This document shows, piece after piece, positions 11,659 through 20,041 of a stretch of 64,000 nucleotides of DNA (position 1 is its first letter; each line of letters starts with the position of its first letter). The DNA lies in the NCBI RefSeq assembly GCF_001411805.1, contig NZ_CP007213.1:2976001-3040000 (forward strand). The letters are read 5' to 3'. The position numbers were made by a program, and so were the translations under genes. This stretch comes from Burkholderia plantarii (GTDB lineage Bacteria > Pseudomonadota > Gammaproteobacteria > Burkholderiales > Burkholderiaceae). The notes below the pieces were generated by a model that did no database searches, was not told the DNA's origin, and saw only the letters and a list, made by a program, of their open reading frames with translations.

Positions 11659-12301
11659 GAAAAGTGCCTCCTTATCGGAGCGGCGCGCGCGAACGGCCAC
11701 ACGCCGCGAAAACGCCGTGAGGCGTCGCGAATGGAAGGTACGGATCCCGGGCGTGCCGGGATCGAACCGACAAAAACGGCATCGCATCCGGCCAGCGATG
11801 CGATGGTCCGGAGTCCTGCTTGAACGCTACCGCGTTCGTTCGATTGTCATGTTCAGCCAGCACAGCGCGCGTGCGCTGCCCAGGCCAGGCACCGTCTGAC
11901 GACGGCCAGGATGCGGCTGCAAGAAGCTGCTGACGCCGCAGGAGCAGGTTGCTCCGGTTGACGGGATACTTGAACCGACTTTCCGGTTGCAGCGATCATG
12001 CACGCATCGGCGTGTAATTCACTGGGAAAAGTCAGCGACTTGCTGCGCAGTATAAGGGAATTTCCAAGAAAGCGTCTACCCTTGAAGGGTACGATCGCAC
12101 AAAACCCGTTCCCGCGCGGCGGCGGAAATGAAATCGGGCGCGAAGAAACCGGGCGCGAGGCGGCCAGCCCCGTTTGCCTGGGGCGAGGCGGGAAAATCGA
12201 TCAGGAAAACGAAGCGATCGGCCTGCTCGTAGCAAACCATGTGCCACGATCCCTACGCGCCGCGCGGCCGGACAACCGGGCCGCGCAGCGCACGGCGGCG
12301 C
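11659..12301. promoter_or_regulatory. Leader and promoter region of the osmoprotectant operon, rich in inverted repeats
   Basis: No protein gene is visible in these 640 bp between the first permease gene and the lysP stop. Four perfect dyads cluster in the half nearest the operon: ACGCC/GGCGT at 11712-11725 (4-nt loop), GATCCCGG/CCGGGATC at 11743-11763 (5-nt loop), ATCGCATC/GATGCGAT at 11781-11804 (8-nt spacer) and GAACGC/GCGTTC at 11822-11837. They could be operators or folded mRNA leader. Another hairpin, GCGCGGCC/GGCCGCGC at 12262-12286 just after lysP, may act as its terminator although it lacks a T-run. Confidence 0.5.
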
Positions 12302-13837
12302 TTACGCCGCGTGCGGTTTTTCCTTGAGCTGGCGCGCTTCGCGGCGCGTGTCGTCGTCGAGCCACGGCGCGATTTCCATGTCCTCGTAGCGCACCAGCCG
12401 GCTGTCGCGATGCGTCAGGCGATAGCCGAGCCAGACGAGGAGGAACAGCGGAATGCCGACGTAGGTGGCCAGCACGCCGACCCAGTCGATCCGGTTCGAG
12501 AGGAACGCCTGGTAGTCCTGCCCCAGCGCGATCACGAGACAGAGCACGAACGCGAAGATCGGCCCGTACGGAAACAGTCGCGAGCGGTACGGCAGGCTCG
12601 ACAGCGCGAAGCCCTGCTTCACGAAGCCGCGACGGAACCGGTAGTGGCTGACCGCGATGCCGAGCCAGGCGATGAAGCCCGTCATGCCCGAGGTGTTCAG
12701 CAGCCACAGGTAGACGGTCTTGTCGCCGAACAGCGAGGACAGGAAGCAGAGCGCGCCCACCGCCGTGGTGGCGATCAGCGCGTTGCGCGGCACGCCGCCC
12801 TTCGAGAGCCGCGCGAAGAGGCGCGGCGCGCGGCCTTGCCTGGCGAGGTCGTAGAGCATCCGCGTGGACGCGTACATGCCCGAGTTGCCGGCCGACAGCA
12901 CGGCGGTGAGGATCACCGCGTTCATCACGCCGGCCGCGAACGCGAGGCCCGCGTGGCGAAACACCAGCGTGAACGGGCTCACGCCCACGTCGGTGACGTC
13001 GCTCTTGAGCAGGCTCGGATCGGTGTACGGCACCAGCATGCCGATCACGAAGATCGCCAGCACGTAGAACAGCAGGATGCGCCAGAACACCTGGCGCACC
13101 GCGCGCGGGATCGTGGTGTGCGGGTTCTCCGATTCGCCGGCCGCGATGCCGATCAGCTCGGTGCCCTGGAACGAGAAGCCGGCGATCATCGCCACCCCCA
13201 TCATGGCCGGCAGGCCGCCCGCGAACGGCGCGTCGCCGATCGTGAAGTTCCGCCACGCCGGCGTCGGGCCACCCGTCAGGATGCCGAAGATCATCAGCAG
13301 GCCGATGGCGATGAACGCCACCACCGTCACCACCTTGACCAGCGCGAACCAGTATTCGGCCTCGCCGAAGCCGCGCACGGTCAGCACGTTGAGCAGGAAC
13401 ATCACGGCGAGGAACGCCGCGCTCCACCACACGCCGGGCACGTGCGGGAACCAGTAGCCCATCACGAGCTGCGCGGCCACCAGTTCGACCGCGATCGTGA
13501 CGGCCCAGTTGTACCAGTAGTTCCAGCCGAGCGCGAAGCCGAAGCCTTCCTCGACGTATTTCGCGCCGTAGGTGGCGAACGAGCCGGACACCGGCATGAA
13601 CGCGGCCATCTCGCCGAGGCTCGTCATCAGGCAGTAGACCATCAGGCCGATCAGCAGATAGGCGAGCATCGCGCCGCCGGGGCCGGCCTGCGAGATCGAG
13701 GCGCCCGAGGCGACGAACAGACCCGTGCCGATCGAGCCGCCGATCGCGATCATCGTCAGGTGGCGGGCCTTGAGACTGCGCTTGAGTCGGGGAGAAGAGG
13801 CTGCGGTGTGCTCGGAATTCGGATCTTGTAATGACAT
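12302..13837 (-). CDS. lysP: Lysine-specific permease LysP
   Basis: Amino-acid/proton symporter of the APC superfamily, 511 residues, about 12 membrane spans. The sequence is close to E. coli LysP over nearly its whole length: SLKARHLTMIAIGGSIGTG near residue 20, GSFATYGAKYVEEGFGFALG, GFSFQGTELIGIAAGESE and SAGNSGMYASTRMLYDLA all match the enterobacterial protein. In E. coli LysP also serves as a co-sensor of lysine for CadC; nothing here shows that. The start MSLQDPNSEH at 13837 is preferred to longer frames because the N-terminal homology begins shortly after it. It is divergent from the YheO-like regulator. Confidence 0.93.
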   Translation of the reverse strand: MSLQDPNSEHTAASSPRLKRSLKARHLTMIAIGGSIGTGLFVASGASISQAGPGGAMLAYLLIGLMVYCLMTSLGEMAAFMPVSGSFATYGAKYVEEGFGFALGWNYWYNWAVTIAVELVAAQLVMGYWFPHVPGVWWSAAFLAVMFLLNVLTVRGFGEAEYWFALVKVVTVVAFIAIGLLMIFGILTGGPTPAWRNFTIGDAPFAGGLPAMMGVAMIAGFSFQGTELIGIAAGESENPHTTIPRAVRQVFWRILLFYVLAIFVIGMLVPYTDPSLLKSDVTDVGVSPFTLVFRHAGLAFAAGVMNAVILTAVLSAGNSGMYASTRMLYDLARQGRAPRLFARLSKGGVPRNALIATTAVGALCFLSSLFGDKTVYLWLLNTSGMTGFIAWLGIAVSHYRFRRGFVKQGFALSSLPYRSRLFPYGPIFAFVLCLVIALGQDYQAFLSNRIDWVGVLATYVGIPLFLLVWLGYRLTHRDSRLVRYEDMEIAPWLDDDTRREARQLKEKPHAA

Positions 13838-14072
13838 AACGGACGGACAGAGGGCGGGCGGGCGGCGTCGGTCGCGCGTGCCGTGGGCCGCCCGGGTCGG
13901 GCGGCGTGGCCGCGAACGGGCGCCGGCGCGTCTCGCGCGCAGCGCGGATTCTACCCGATTCGCCGGGCGCGCCCGCTGCGCCCGGAGCGCGCGGCGAACG
14001 CCCGGCGCGGGATCGCGAGGCGACACCGGGCGGTGGTTACAATACCGTCAAATTCCGGATAAAACGTCCAAT

Positions 14073-14705
14073 ATGACCCGAAAGACTTCTGCGTCGGAAC
14101 AGGCTTCGCTGATCGAGCAGGTCCGCGCCATCGCGCAAGGGCTCGGCGAGATGTTCGCGCCGTTCACCGAGGTGGTGGTACACGACCTGCGCACGCCCGA
14201 GAACTCGATCATCGCGATCCACAACAACCTGTCGGGCCGCGCCGTGGGCGATCCGACCACCGAACTCGGCCTCGCGCGCATCGCCGACAGCGATTACCCG
14301 CCGCTGCTGACGAACTATGCGAACCGCTTCGCCGACGGGCGGCCCGCGAAAAGCACCTCGATCGGCATCAAGGACACCAACGGCGACTACGTCGCCGCGC
14401 TGTGCATGAACGTCGACGTCACGCTGTTCCGCGGCATCCAGAGCCTGCTGAACCAGTTCTGCCAGACCGGCCCGGACAACGTCGGCGAGACGCTCGACCC
14501 CGCCAACGCCGACGCGATCCGCGAGCGGATCGACCGCTTCGCGATGACGCTCGCCACCACGCCGCGCTCGCTGAAGACCGAGCAGCGCCGCGAACTGATG
14601 CAGGCGCTGCGCGGCGAGGGCTACCTCGAGGTGCGCCGCGCCATGGAAGTCATCGCGCAGCATCTCGGCGTGTCGCGCGCCACGGTCTACAACGACGCGA
14701 AATAA
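14073..14705 (+). CDS. YheO-like PAS/HTH transcriptional regulator
   Basis: 210 residues. The first about 120 residues are a YheO-type PAS domain (IAQGLGEMFAPFTEVVVHDL, IKDTNGDYVAALCMNVDV), and the C-terminus is a helix-turn-helix ending IAQHLGVSRATVYNDAK. The family includes DauR, a regulator of D-arginine catabolism in Pseudomonas. Being divergent from lysP with 235 bp between starts, it probably responds to a basic amino acid and controls that permease; this is inference. A TACAAT sequence at 14038-14043 could be its -10 element. Confidence 0.85.
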   Translation: MTRKTSASEQASLIEQVRAIAQGLGEMFAPFTEVVVHDLRTPENSIIAIHNNLSGRAVGDPTTELGLARIADSDYPPLLTNYANRFADGRPAKSTSIGIKDTNGDYVAALCMNVDVTLFRGIQSLLNQFCQTGPDNVGETLDPANADAIRERIDRFAMTLATTPRSLKTEQRRELMQALRGEGYLEVRRAMEVIAQHLGVSRATVYNDAK

Positions 14706-14908
14706 GGCGCCGGGCGCGGCCGGCTGCCCTCGGCGCCGGTTTCCACGTCGGCTTCAGAGCCGGCTTCGCGGCCGGACTTCGAGCCGGCTGCCGCCCCTCC
14801 GTCGCCCCCCGCCCGCGCGCTCGACGCCGGGCCCGACAGCCGGCCCCATCCGCGGGCTCCCGGCCCGGCCGCGCCCCCGGGCACCCATTCACCGACCGGT
14901 GCGTCGCG

Positions 14909-14930
14909 TTTGTAGGAAACGGCCTACAAA
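14909..14930. promoter_or_regulatory. 22-bp dyad upstream of the receiver-fnr pair
   Basis: TTTGTAGG, six bases, CCTACAAA: a perfect 8-bp inverted repeat, 75 bp before the receiver gene start. It is in the 300-bp gap 14706-15005, which otherwise shows no gene, only GC-rich sequence with repeated GAGCCGGC near 14757-14780. The symmetry suits a dimeric regulator. Confidence 0.45.
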
Positions 14931-15005
14931 TTTCAGCGAAACACCTACCGCGATTTCATACGTCGCTGATTTCATTCGGGGCGCGCGGCTGTGATACTCG
15001 CCCGC

Positions 15006-15422
15006 ATGGACGCTACCCTTCTTCGTGTTTACGTCGTCGAACCGGCCATCGCGATCCGCCGGCGCGTCGCGGCGTTGCTCGAACCGCTCGCGGGTGTGTC
15101 GGTGGTCGGCGAATCGGAGGATCACGCGATGGCGTTCGCCGGCATCGTGTCGAGCGGCGCGGACGTCGCCGTGATCGAGCTGCGCCTGCCTTCCGGCAGC
15201 GGGCTCGAACTGCTCGGCGCGCTGGCCCGCTTTGCGCCGCACGTGACCACCGTGATCCTGACGAACCTGTCCGGGCCGGCCTTCCGGGCCGCGAGCCACG
15301 ACGCCGGCGCGCACTACTTCTTCGACAAGACCACGGAATTCGAGCTGGCATGCCGCACGATCGACGCGCTCGCCCATGCGCGCCGCCCTCAACCTGCCCC
15401 CGAACGAGCCCCATCATGCTGA
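15006..15422 (+). CDS. Receiver-only response-regulator-like protein with Glu at the phosphoacceptor site
   Basis: 138 residues forming one receiver (REC) domain with no output domain. The conserved switch Thr (T86, ILTNL) and Lys (K108, FFDKT) are present. At the position of the phosphorylated Asp there is Glu58 (AVIELRLPSGSG), and the usual acidic pair is reduced to Glu12 (VVEPA). Such a domain should not be phosphorylated normally and could mimic the active state. The start MDATLLRV is preferred to the ATG five codons upstream. The stop overlaps the start of the fnr gene by 7 nt, so the two products are probably made together and may interact. Confidence 0.82.
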   Translation: MDATLLRVYVVEPAIAIRRRVAALLEPLAGVSVVGESEDHAMAFAGIVSSGADVAVIELRLPSGSGLELLGALARFAPHVTTVILTNLSGPAFRAASHDAGAHYFFDKTTEFELACRTIDALAHARRPQPAPERAPSC

Positions 15423-16180
15423 CCGCCACGAAGCCCGCTCCGATCGCCCCCGACGTGCCACCGCCCGCGGCCGCGCAGCTCGACGCGCTGAAGCAGCCCG
15501 GCGCGCGCTGTTCGAATTGCGCGACGCGCAACGTCTGCATGCCCGCGGGACTCACGCACGCCGAATTCCGCCGGCTGGACACGCTGATCTGCATGACGCG
15601 CCACGTCAAGCGCGGCGACGCGCTGTTCCGCGCCCAGGCCCCGTTCACGAGCCTCTATGCGGTGCGCACCGGCTCGTTCAAGACGATCGTGATGCATCGC
15701 GACGGCCACGAGCAGGTGACCGGCTTCCAGATCACGGGCGAGACGCTCGGGCTCGACGGCCTCGGCGACGGCGAGCATCACAGCGACGCGATCGCGCTCG
15801 AGGACAGCACCGTCTGCATCATCCCGTTCGCGCAGCTCGAAGTGGCGTGCCGCGAGATGCGGCCGCTGCAGCAGCACCTGCATCAGTTGCTGAGCGGCGA
15901 GATCGTGCGCGAATCGCGCGCCATGATGCTGCTCGGCACCATGACGGCCGAGCAGCGCGTGGCCTCGTTCCTGTTGAACCTGTCGGCGCGCTTCAAGGCG
16001 CGCGGCTATTCGTCGGCCGAATTCAACCTGCGGATGACGCGCGAGGAAATCGGCTGCTATCTCGGCATGACGCTCGAGACCGTGAGCCGCATGCTGTCGA
16101 AATTCCAGCGCAGCGGCATGATCGATTCGCGCGGCCGGCAGATCCGCATCACCGACGCGCAGCGGCTCGTGCAGGTCTGA
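15416..16180 (+). CDS. fnr: Fnr-type oxygen-responsive Crp/Fnr regulator
   Basis: 254-residue transcription factor. Cys32, Cys35 and Cys41 (CSNCATRNVC, the C-x2-C-x5-C spacing of E. coli Fnr) with Cys134 (STVCIIPF) give the full set of ligands for an oxygen-labile 4Fe-4S cluster. A cyclic-nucleotide-like barrel spans about 55-155 and the C-terminal winged helix has MTREEIGCYLGMTLETVSRML; the E-x3-S-R recognition pattern predicts binding to TTGAT-N4-ATCAA sites. A near-perfect site lies before narG at 55427. It shares a transcript with the receiver gene. The stop is only 12 bp from the end of cdd on the opposite strand. Confidence 0.94.
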   Translation: MLTATKPAPIAPDVPPPAAAQLDALKQPGARCSNCATRNVCMPAGLTHAEFRRLDTLICMTRHVKRGDALFRAQAPFTSLYAVRTGSFKTIVMHRDGHEQVTGFQITGETLGLDGLGDGEHHSDAIALEDSTVCIIPFAQLEVACREMRPLQQHLHQLLSGEIVRESRAMMLLGTMTAEQRVASFLLNLSARFKARGYSSAEFNLRMTREEIGCYLGMTLETVSRMLSKFQRSGMIDSRGRQIRITDAQRLVQV

Positions 16181-16192
16181 CGCGCGCCGCGC

Positions 16193-16582
16193 TCAAAGAC
16201 GGAACGCGCCGGGCAGCAGCTGCGCCGCCGTGGTTTCCTGCCGCGCGCCGGCCAGGTTGGCCAGCACCACCGGCAGCGCCGGCCCGCCGAGTTCGACCAT
16301 CACCTGCCGGCACGCGCCGCACGGCGCGATCGGCCCGGGCGTGTCGCCGATCACGGCCAGCGCCGCGAATTCGCCGGGCCGGCAGCCGGCCGCGATCGCC
16401 GTAAACAACGCCGTGCGCTCGGCGCAGTTGCTCAGGCCATACGAGCCGTTCTCCACGTTGCATCCCTCGAAGACGCGCCCGTCGTGCGTCACCACCGCCG
16501 CGCCGACCTTGAACCGGGAGTATGGCGCGTAGGCCTGCTCGCGCGCGCGCCGCGCGGCTTCGATCAGGGTGTCGTGGTCCAT
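16193..16582 (-). CDS. cdd: Cytidine deaminase
   Basis: Zinc enzyme of pyrimidine salvage: cytidine or deoxycytidine to the uridine form. The 129 residues match the small homotetrameric class. The motif NCAER gives the first zinc Cys and the catalytic Glu, and PCGACRQ the other two zinc Cys; CNVENGSYG is the substrate-binding segment. The start MDHDTL is fixed by AAGGAG upstream. The gene converges on fnr with a 12-bp gap and no visible terminator between them. Confidence 0.95.
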   Translation of the reverse strand: MDHDTLIEAARRAREQAYAPYSRFKVGAAVVTHDGRVFEGCNVENGSYGLSNCAERTALFTAIAAGCRPGEFAALAVIGDTPGPIAPCGACRQVMVELGGPALPVVLANLAGARQETTAAQLLPGAFRL

Positions 16583-16927
16583 CGTTTTCTCCTTGCCGCT
16601 TCGGGCCGTGTCGGGCGGGCTGCCGCCGGGTGCGCATCGGATGCCGATCCTGAACGGATCCCGGACCGACGCGCTCCGCCGGCATCCTAGCCGCGCCGAT
16701 CGCCGCACGCCAGGGATCGGGTACCACGCGCGCCCCGCCCGACGCCCCGTCGGTCCCGATGCGGCCGGGCCGCGCGAGGCAGGCGAACGCCCGGGCCTCG
16801 TTCGTCCGCGCGGCAGCGGCAGCCGTCGCGTCGCCGGATGCCGGGAGCGAGAAACCGTGCCGTCGATGGCGGGAACGCCAGCCGGGGCCGCTATCCTCTC
16901 CCTTATCAGCCCGGCCGCGGCGTTCGA
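16583..16927. other. Gap between cdd and the FMN-binding protein
   Basis: 345 bp of very GC-rich sequence. Open frames here are side products of base composition with no recognisable protein. It follows the 3' end of the FMN-binding protein gene on the minus strand and presumably holds the cdd promoter. Confidence 0.5.
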
Positions 16928-18052
16928 TCACCGCGGCGGCAGGCACACTCGCGTCGCCGTCGCGAGCGCGGCCAGCGGCGCCGCCTGGTCGCCACGCCGC
17001 GCGGCGCGCTCCGAACCATCGTCGCCCCCCGCACCGGTCCGCTGCCCCGGCCCCGCCCCTTGCGCACCTCCGCCGGCCCCGCCCGCCCCCGCCCGCGTGA
17101 ACTGCGGCGCATATTCGGCCGCCGACCAGCGAAACGGCAGTGCCGCCTCGCTGCGCCGCACCTCGCTCAAGCGAAACCGCACGAGCCGCTGCGCGCCCTC
17201 GAACGCGGCCAGATCGGGCCCGTCCCAGACGATCTCGGCGCGTGCCGCGACGTAGAGCAGGTCGCCGCTCTCGAAATCGACGAACAACAGCCCCGCGCGC
17301 GGATTCGAGACGAAGTTGCCGAGCGTGTTGAAGTAGCGGTTGCCGCTGTAGTCGGGCACGGTCAGCGTCCGGGCGTCGTCGACGCGCACGAAGCCGGGCA
17401 GCCCGCCGCGATGCGACACGTCCACCCCGCGCGCGTGGTGCGCGTCGGGATCGAGATTCGCGCTCGCCACGAAGAACGTGTCGGCGCGCGCGATCAGCGC
17501 CCGGTCGGCCTCGTCGAGCGCGCTCGCGCGCCGCAACGGCACCGCCGGCCAGGCCGGCGCGACCGGCTCCGGCGCGCGGCGCTGGATGTATTTCGGACAG
17601 TTGCCGAAGCTCTGCGTGACGGCGACCGACAGCACCGCGCCGTCGAGCGCCGCGACCGTGCCGTTCACGCGGTTGCGGCGCCGCGTGGGCAGCTCGATGC
17701 CGAGGCCGCCGAACGGCGCGCCGGGGCGCCACGCGTCGGCCAGCGGATCGTCGCGCAGCGCGCCGCCCGCCACGCGCAGCGTGACCGGATCGGGCGCCGC
17801 GACGAACCCAGGTTCGCCCGCGCGCAGCGTCGCCCACGGCTGGCCGCCGGCGTCGACGCCGCCGACGATGAACCACGGCAGCTGCGCGAAGAACGTGCGG
17901 TGCTGCTCGGGCATGAAGCCGCGGATGCCGATGCGGCCGGCCACGTCGGCGTGTTCGGCGACGCCCGCGCGCCGCTGCACCGCGAGTTCGCCCGCATGGA
18001 ACGGCGAGGCGCCGGCCGCCTTGCCGGGTTCGATCATCGTGGGTCCGTTCAT
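16928..18052 (-). CDS. Pyridoxamine 5'-phosphate oxidase-like FMN-binding protein
   Basis: 374 residues. The central part resembles the FMN-binding split barrel of the PNPOx superfamily: FFAQLPWFIVGGVDAGGQPWATL, the SFGNCPKYIQRR segment, and the second barrel half with TLTVPDYSGNRYFNTLGNF. In many bacteria this domain precedes a ferredoxin-reductase part; here it stands alone. After about residue 320 the chain becomes a Gly/Ala/Arg-rich low-complexity tail that looks like read-through of GC-rich DNA, so the ancestral end may have been earlier. It is divergent from a LysR gene. A flavin-dependent redox role is likely; the substrate is unknown. Confidence 0.8.
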   Translation of the reverse strand: MNGPTMIEPGKAAGASPFHAGELAVQRRAGVAEHADVAGRIGIRGFMPEQHRTFFAQLPWFIVGGVDAGGQPWATLRAGEPGFVAAPDPVTLRVAGGALRDDPLADAWRPGAPFGGLGIELPTRRRNRVNGTVAALDGAVLSVAVTQSFGNCPKYIQRRAPEPVAPAWPAVPLRRASALDEADRALIARADTFFVASANLDPDAHHARGVDVSHRGGLPGFVRVDDARTLTVPDYSGNRYFNTLGNFVSNPRAGLLFVDFESGDLLYVAARAEIVWDGPDLAAFEGAQRLVRFRLSEVRRSEAALPFRWSAAEYAPQFTRAGAGGAGGGAQGAGPGQRTGAGGDDGSERAARRGDQAAPLAALATATRVCLPPR

Positions 18053-18186
18053 CGCCGTGCGCCTCCGTCGTTGCGCGCCAAGGGCCAGGCCGGCCGACTG
18101 GCCGCCAACCCGACGCGAACCGACAGCCTAAGCCCGCCGGTTCGTTCACGAAAGACGGATAATCGAAGAAACACAATCCACTCATC

Positions 18187-19098
18187 ATGGACAATGCGAT
18201 GGCCGATACGCGCAACGTGAACCTGAACCGCCTGGCGATCTTCGCGGCGGTGGTCGAGACCGGCTCGCTGACGGCCGCCGCCGCGCGGCTCGGCATCGCC
18301 AAGACGATGGTCAGCACGCACATGCAGCGGCTCGAGACCGAGGTGGGCGCGAACCTGCTGGTGCGCACCACGCGGCGGCTGAGCGTGACCGACGCCGGGC
18401 AGACGCTCTACGAGGCGGCCGGTGAGATCCTGCGCACCGCCGAGGCCGCGCTCGACGCGGTGGCGGGCGAAGCCGGGCCGCTGCGCGGCACGCTGCGGGT
18501 GGGCGCGCCGATCGACTACGGCGCGCTGGTGGTCGCGCCGGCGCTGGTGGCGCTGCGCGACGCGCATCCGGCGCTCGACGTGGAACTGATCTGCGACGAC
18601 CGCCGCGTCGATCTCGTTGCCGAACGGATCGACGTGGCGGTGCGCTTCGGCCGGCTGTCCGATTCGAACCACCGCTCGGTGCGCATCGGCGGCTTCGAGC
18701 GCTGGGTGGTCGCGCCGCCGGCCGCGATCGCGCGCTGGGGCCGGCCCGCCGAGCCGGCCGCGCTGGCCGGCTGGCCCCACGCGTCGCTGTCCACGCTGCA
18801 GCGGCCCGAATTCGAGCTGCAGCACGGCGACGGCCGCCGCGCGCGGGTCCGCTGCCGGCGCGCGTTCGCCTCGAACTCGATGCCCGCCGTGCATGCGGCG
18901 CTGCTCGCCGGCTGCGGCTTCGGCATCGCGACGAGCTTTTCCGTCGAGCACGACATCGCCGCGGGCCGGCTGGTGCGCCTGCTGCCCGACTGGTCGATGC
19001 CGGAGGCGGACATTCACGCGATCTATCCGTCCACGCACCATCCGTCCGCGAAGGTGCGCGCGGCGATCGACGTGTTGAAGGCACGGCTCGGCGGCTGA
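18187..19098 (+). CDS. LysR-family transcriptional regulator
   Basis: 303 residues. N-terminal winged helix-turn-helix (LNRLAIFAAVVETGSLTAAAARLG, MVSTHMQRLETEVGANLLVRTTRRLSVTDAG), then a two-lobe effector domain from about residue 90. It belongs to the CrgA/DsdC-like group with a short C-terminus. Divergent from the FMN-binding protein gene with 134 bp between starts, which is the likely target. Effector unknown. Confidence 0.9.
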   Translation: MDNAMADTRNVNLNRLAIFAAVVETGSLTAAAARLGIAKTMVSTHMQRLETEVGANLLVRTTRRLSVTDAGQTLYEAAGEILRTAEAALDAVAGEAGPLRGTLRVGAPIDYGALVVAPALVALRDAHPALDVELICDDRRVDLVAERIDVAVRFGRLSDSNHRSVRIGGFERWVVAPPAAIARWGRPAEPAALAGWPHASLSTLQRPEFELQHGDGRRARVRCRRAFASNSMPAVHAALLAGCGFGIATSFSVEHDIAAGRLVRLLPDWSMPEADIHAIYPSTHHPSAKVRAAIDVLKARLGG

Positions 19099-19119
19099 TG
19101 GAGAAGGCAGGCGTGAAGC

Positions 19120-19150
19120 AAAAGCGGCCCGCGCTCGGGCGGCGGGCCGC
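19120..19150 (-). terminator. Intrinsic terminator after the TetR gene
   Basis: Perfect 9-bp stem GCGGCCCGC/GCGGGCCGC with a 9-nt loop at 19124-19150, followed on the minus strand by TTTTGCTTC. It lies 100 bp past the TetR stop and 25 bp after the convergent LysR gene, so it may serve both directions. Confidence 0.7.
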
Positions 19151-19250
19151 CATCGGGAAGATTCAGCGCGACCGGTTCCGCGATCGAACCGGCACGGCTC
19201 GCACGCCGCCGCCCCGCTCACCCGCCGGCCGCGCCGCGCGCGCTGCCGCG

Positions 19251-19955
19251 TCATGCATCGGCATCAACCCCGGAATCGGCCCGCGCCGCGTCCCGATCGG
19301 CATCGAACATCGCCAGCGTGCCGAGCAGCACGCGCCGGCAATTGCGCACCATGCGCGCCTCCGGATCGCGATAGCCGGTCAGCAGCCAGGCCGCGCCGGC
19401 GTTCGTCATCGCGCCCACCAGCGCGAGCCCGGTCAGCCGCGCGTCGGCGCGCTGCTCGGGATCCTCGGCGTCGCCCGCGCGCGCCACCGAGACGATCTGC
19501 CGGCCGAATTCGAGCAGGTTGCGCTGGTAGGTCGTATCGGTCTCGGCGCTCACGCCCATCACCTCCAGCAGCAGCACGCGCGCGGCGCAGGTGTCGCGCA
19601 GGAACGCGAAGAACGCGCGCAGCCCCGCGTCCACGCGATCGTCGAGCCGCTCGCCCGCCCCGTCGAGCGCCTCGCCGATCGCGTCGCGCAGGCGCTGCGC
19701 GTGATGCTGGTAGGTGGCCTGCAGCAGCGCCTCGGTGTTCGGGAACGCCGCGTAGAAATACCGGTCGTTGAGCCGCGCCTCGCGGCAGAGCGCGCGCACC
19801 GTGGTCCGGCGAAAGCCCTGCGAACCGAACAGCCGCGTGCCGGCGCCGATCAGCGCGGCGCGCCGTTCCGCGTCGCGCGCCTCGCGGGCGACGCCGCCGT
19901 AGGGGCGCCCCTTGCCGGCGGTTTCGAGGGATTTCTCCATTTCGCTATTTGACAT
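19251..19955 (-). CDS. TetR-family repressor
   Basis: 234 residues. The N-terminal TetR helix-turn-helix is clear (IGAGTRLFGSQGFRRTTVRALC, ARLNDRYFYAAFPNTEALL); the C-terminal ligand domain is helical. The start at 19955 overlaps the -35 hexamer of the divergent operon promoter; Met6 at 19940 is an alternative start. Position and promoter overlap suggest it represses the SDR/monooxygenase/hydrolase operon and its own gene. Ligand unknown, possibly a lipid-like substrate of that operon. Confidence 0.9.
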   Translation of the reverse strand: MSNSEMEKSLETAGKGRPYGGVAREARDAERRAALIGAGTRLFGSQGFRRTTVRALCREARLNDRYFYAAFPNTEALLQATYQHHAQRLRDAIGEALDGAGERLDDRVDAGLRAFFAFLRDTCAARVLLLEVMGVSAETDTTYQRNLLEFGRQIVSVARAGDAEDPEQRADARLTGLALVGAMTNAGAAWLLTGYRDPEARMVRNCRRVLLGTLAMFDADRDAARADSGVDADA

Positions 19956-19977
19956 CGCACAATGGCATCATTAAATT
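19949..19977 (+). promoter_or_regulatory. Sigma-70 promoter of the SDR-monooxygenase-hydrolase operon
   Basis: TTGACA at 19949-19954 (consensus -35), 17-bp spacer, TAAATT at 19972-19977 (-10). The predicted start site is about 55 nt before the SDR ATG. The -35 overlaps the first codons of the TetR gene. Confidence 0.7.
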
Positions 19978-20041
19978 GGTGACGCTCAACACCACATTTA
20001 AGCCACGTTTCGGCAAGGCGGCAAGCCCGCAAGGAGCGTCG

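Noticed and set aside
11658..11787. N-terminal extension of the first osmoprotectant permease
   Set aside because: No ribosome-binding site, and the strong AAGGAGG sits before the ATG at 11658.
16838..18220. 460-codon plus-strand frame opposite the FMN-binding protein gene
   Set aside because: Arg/His/Ala-rich composition and no recognisable motif; the opposite strand has clear PNPOx-type sequence.
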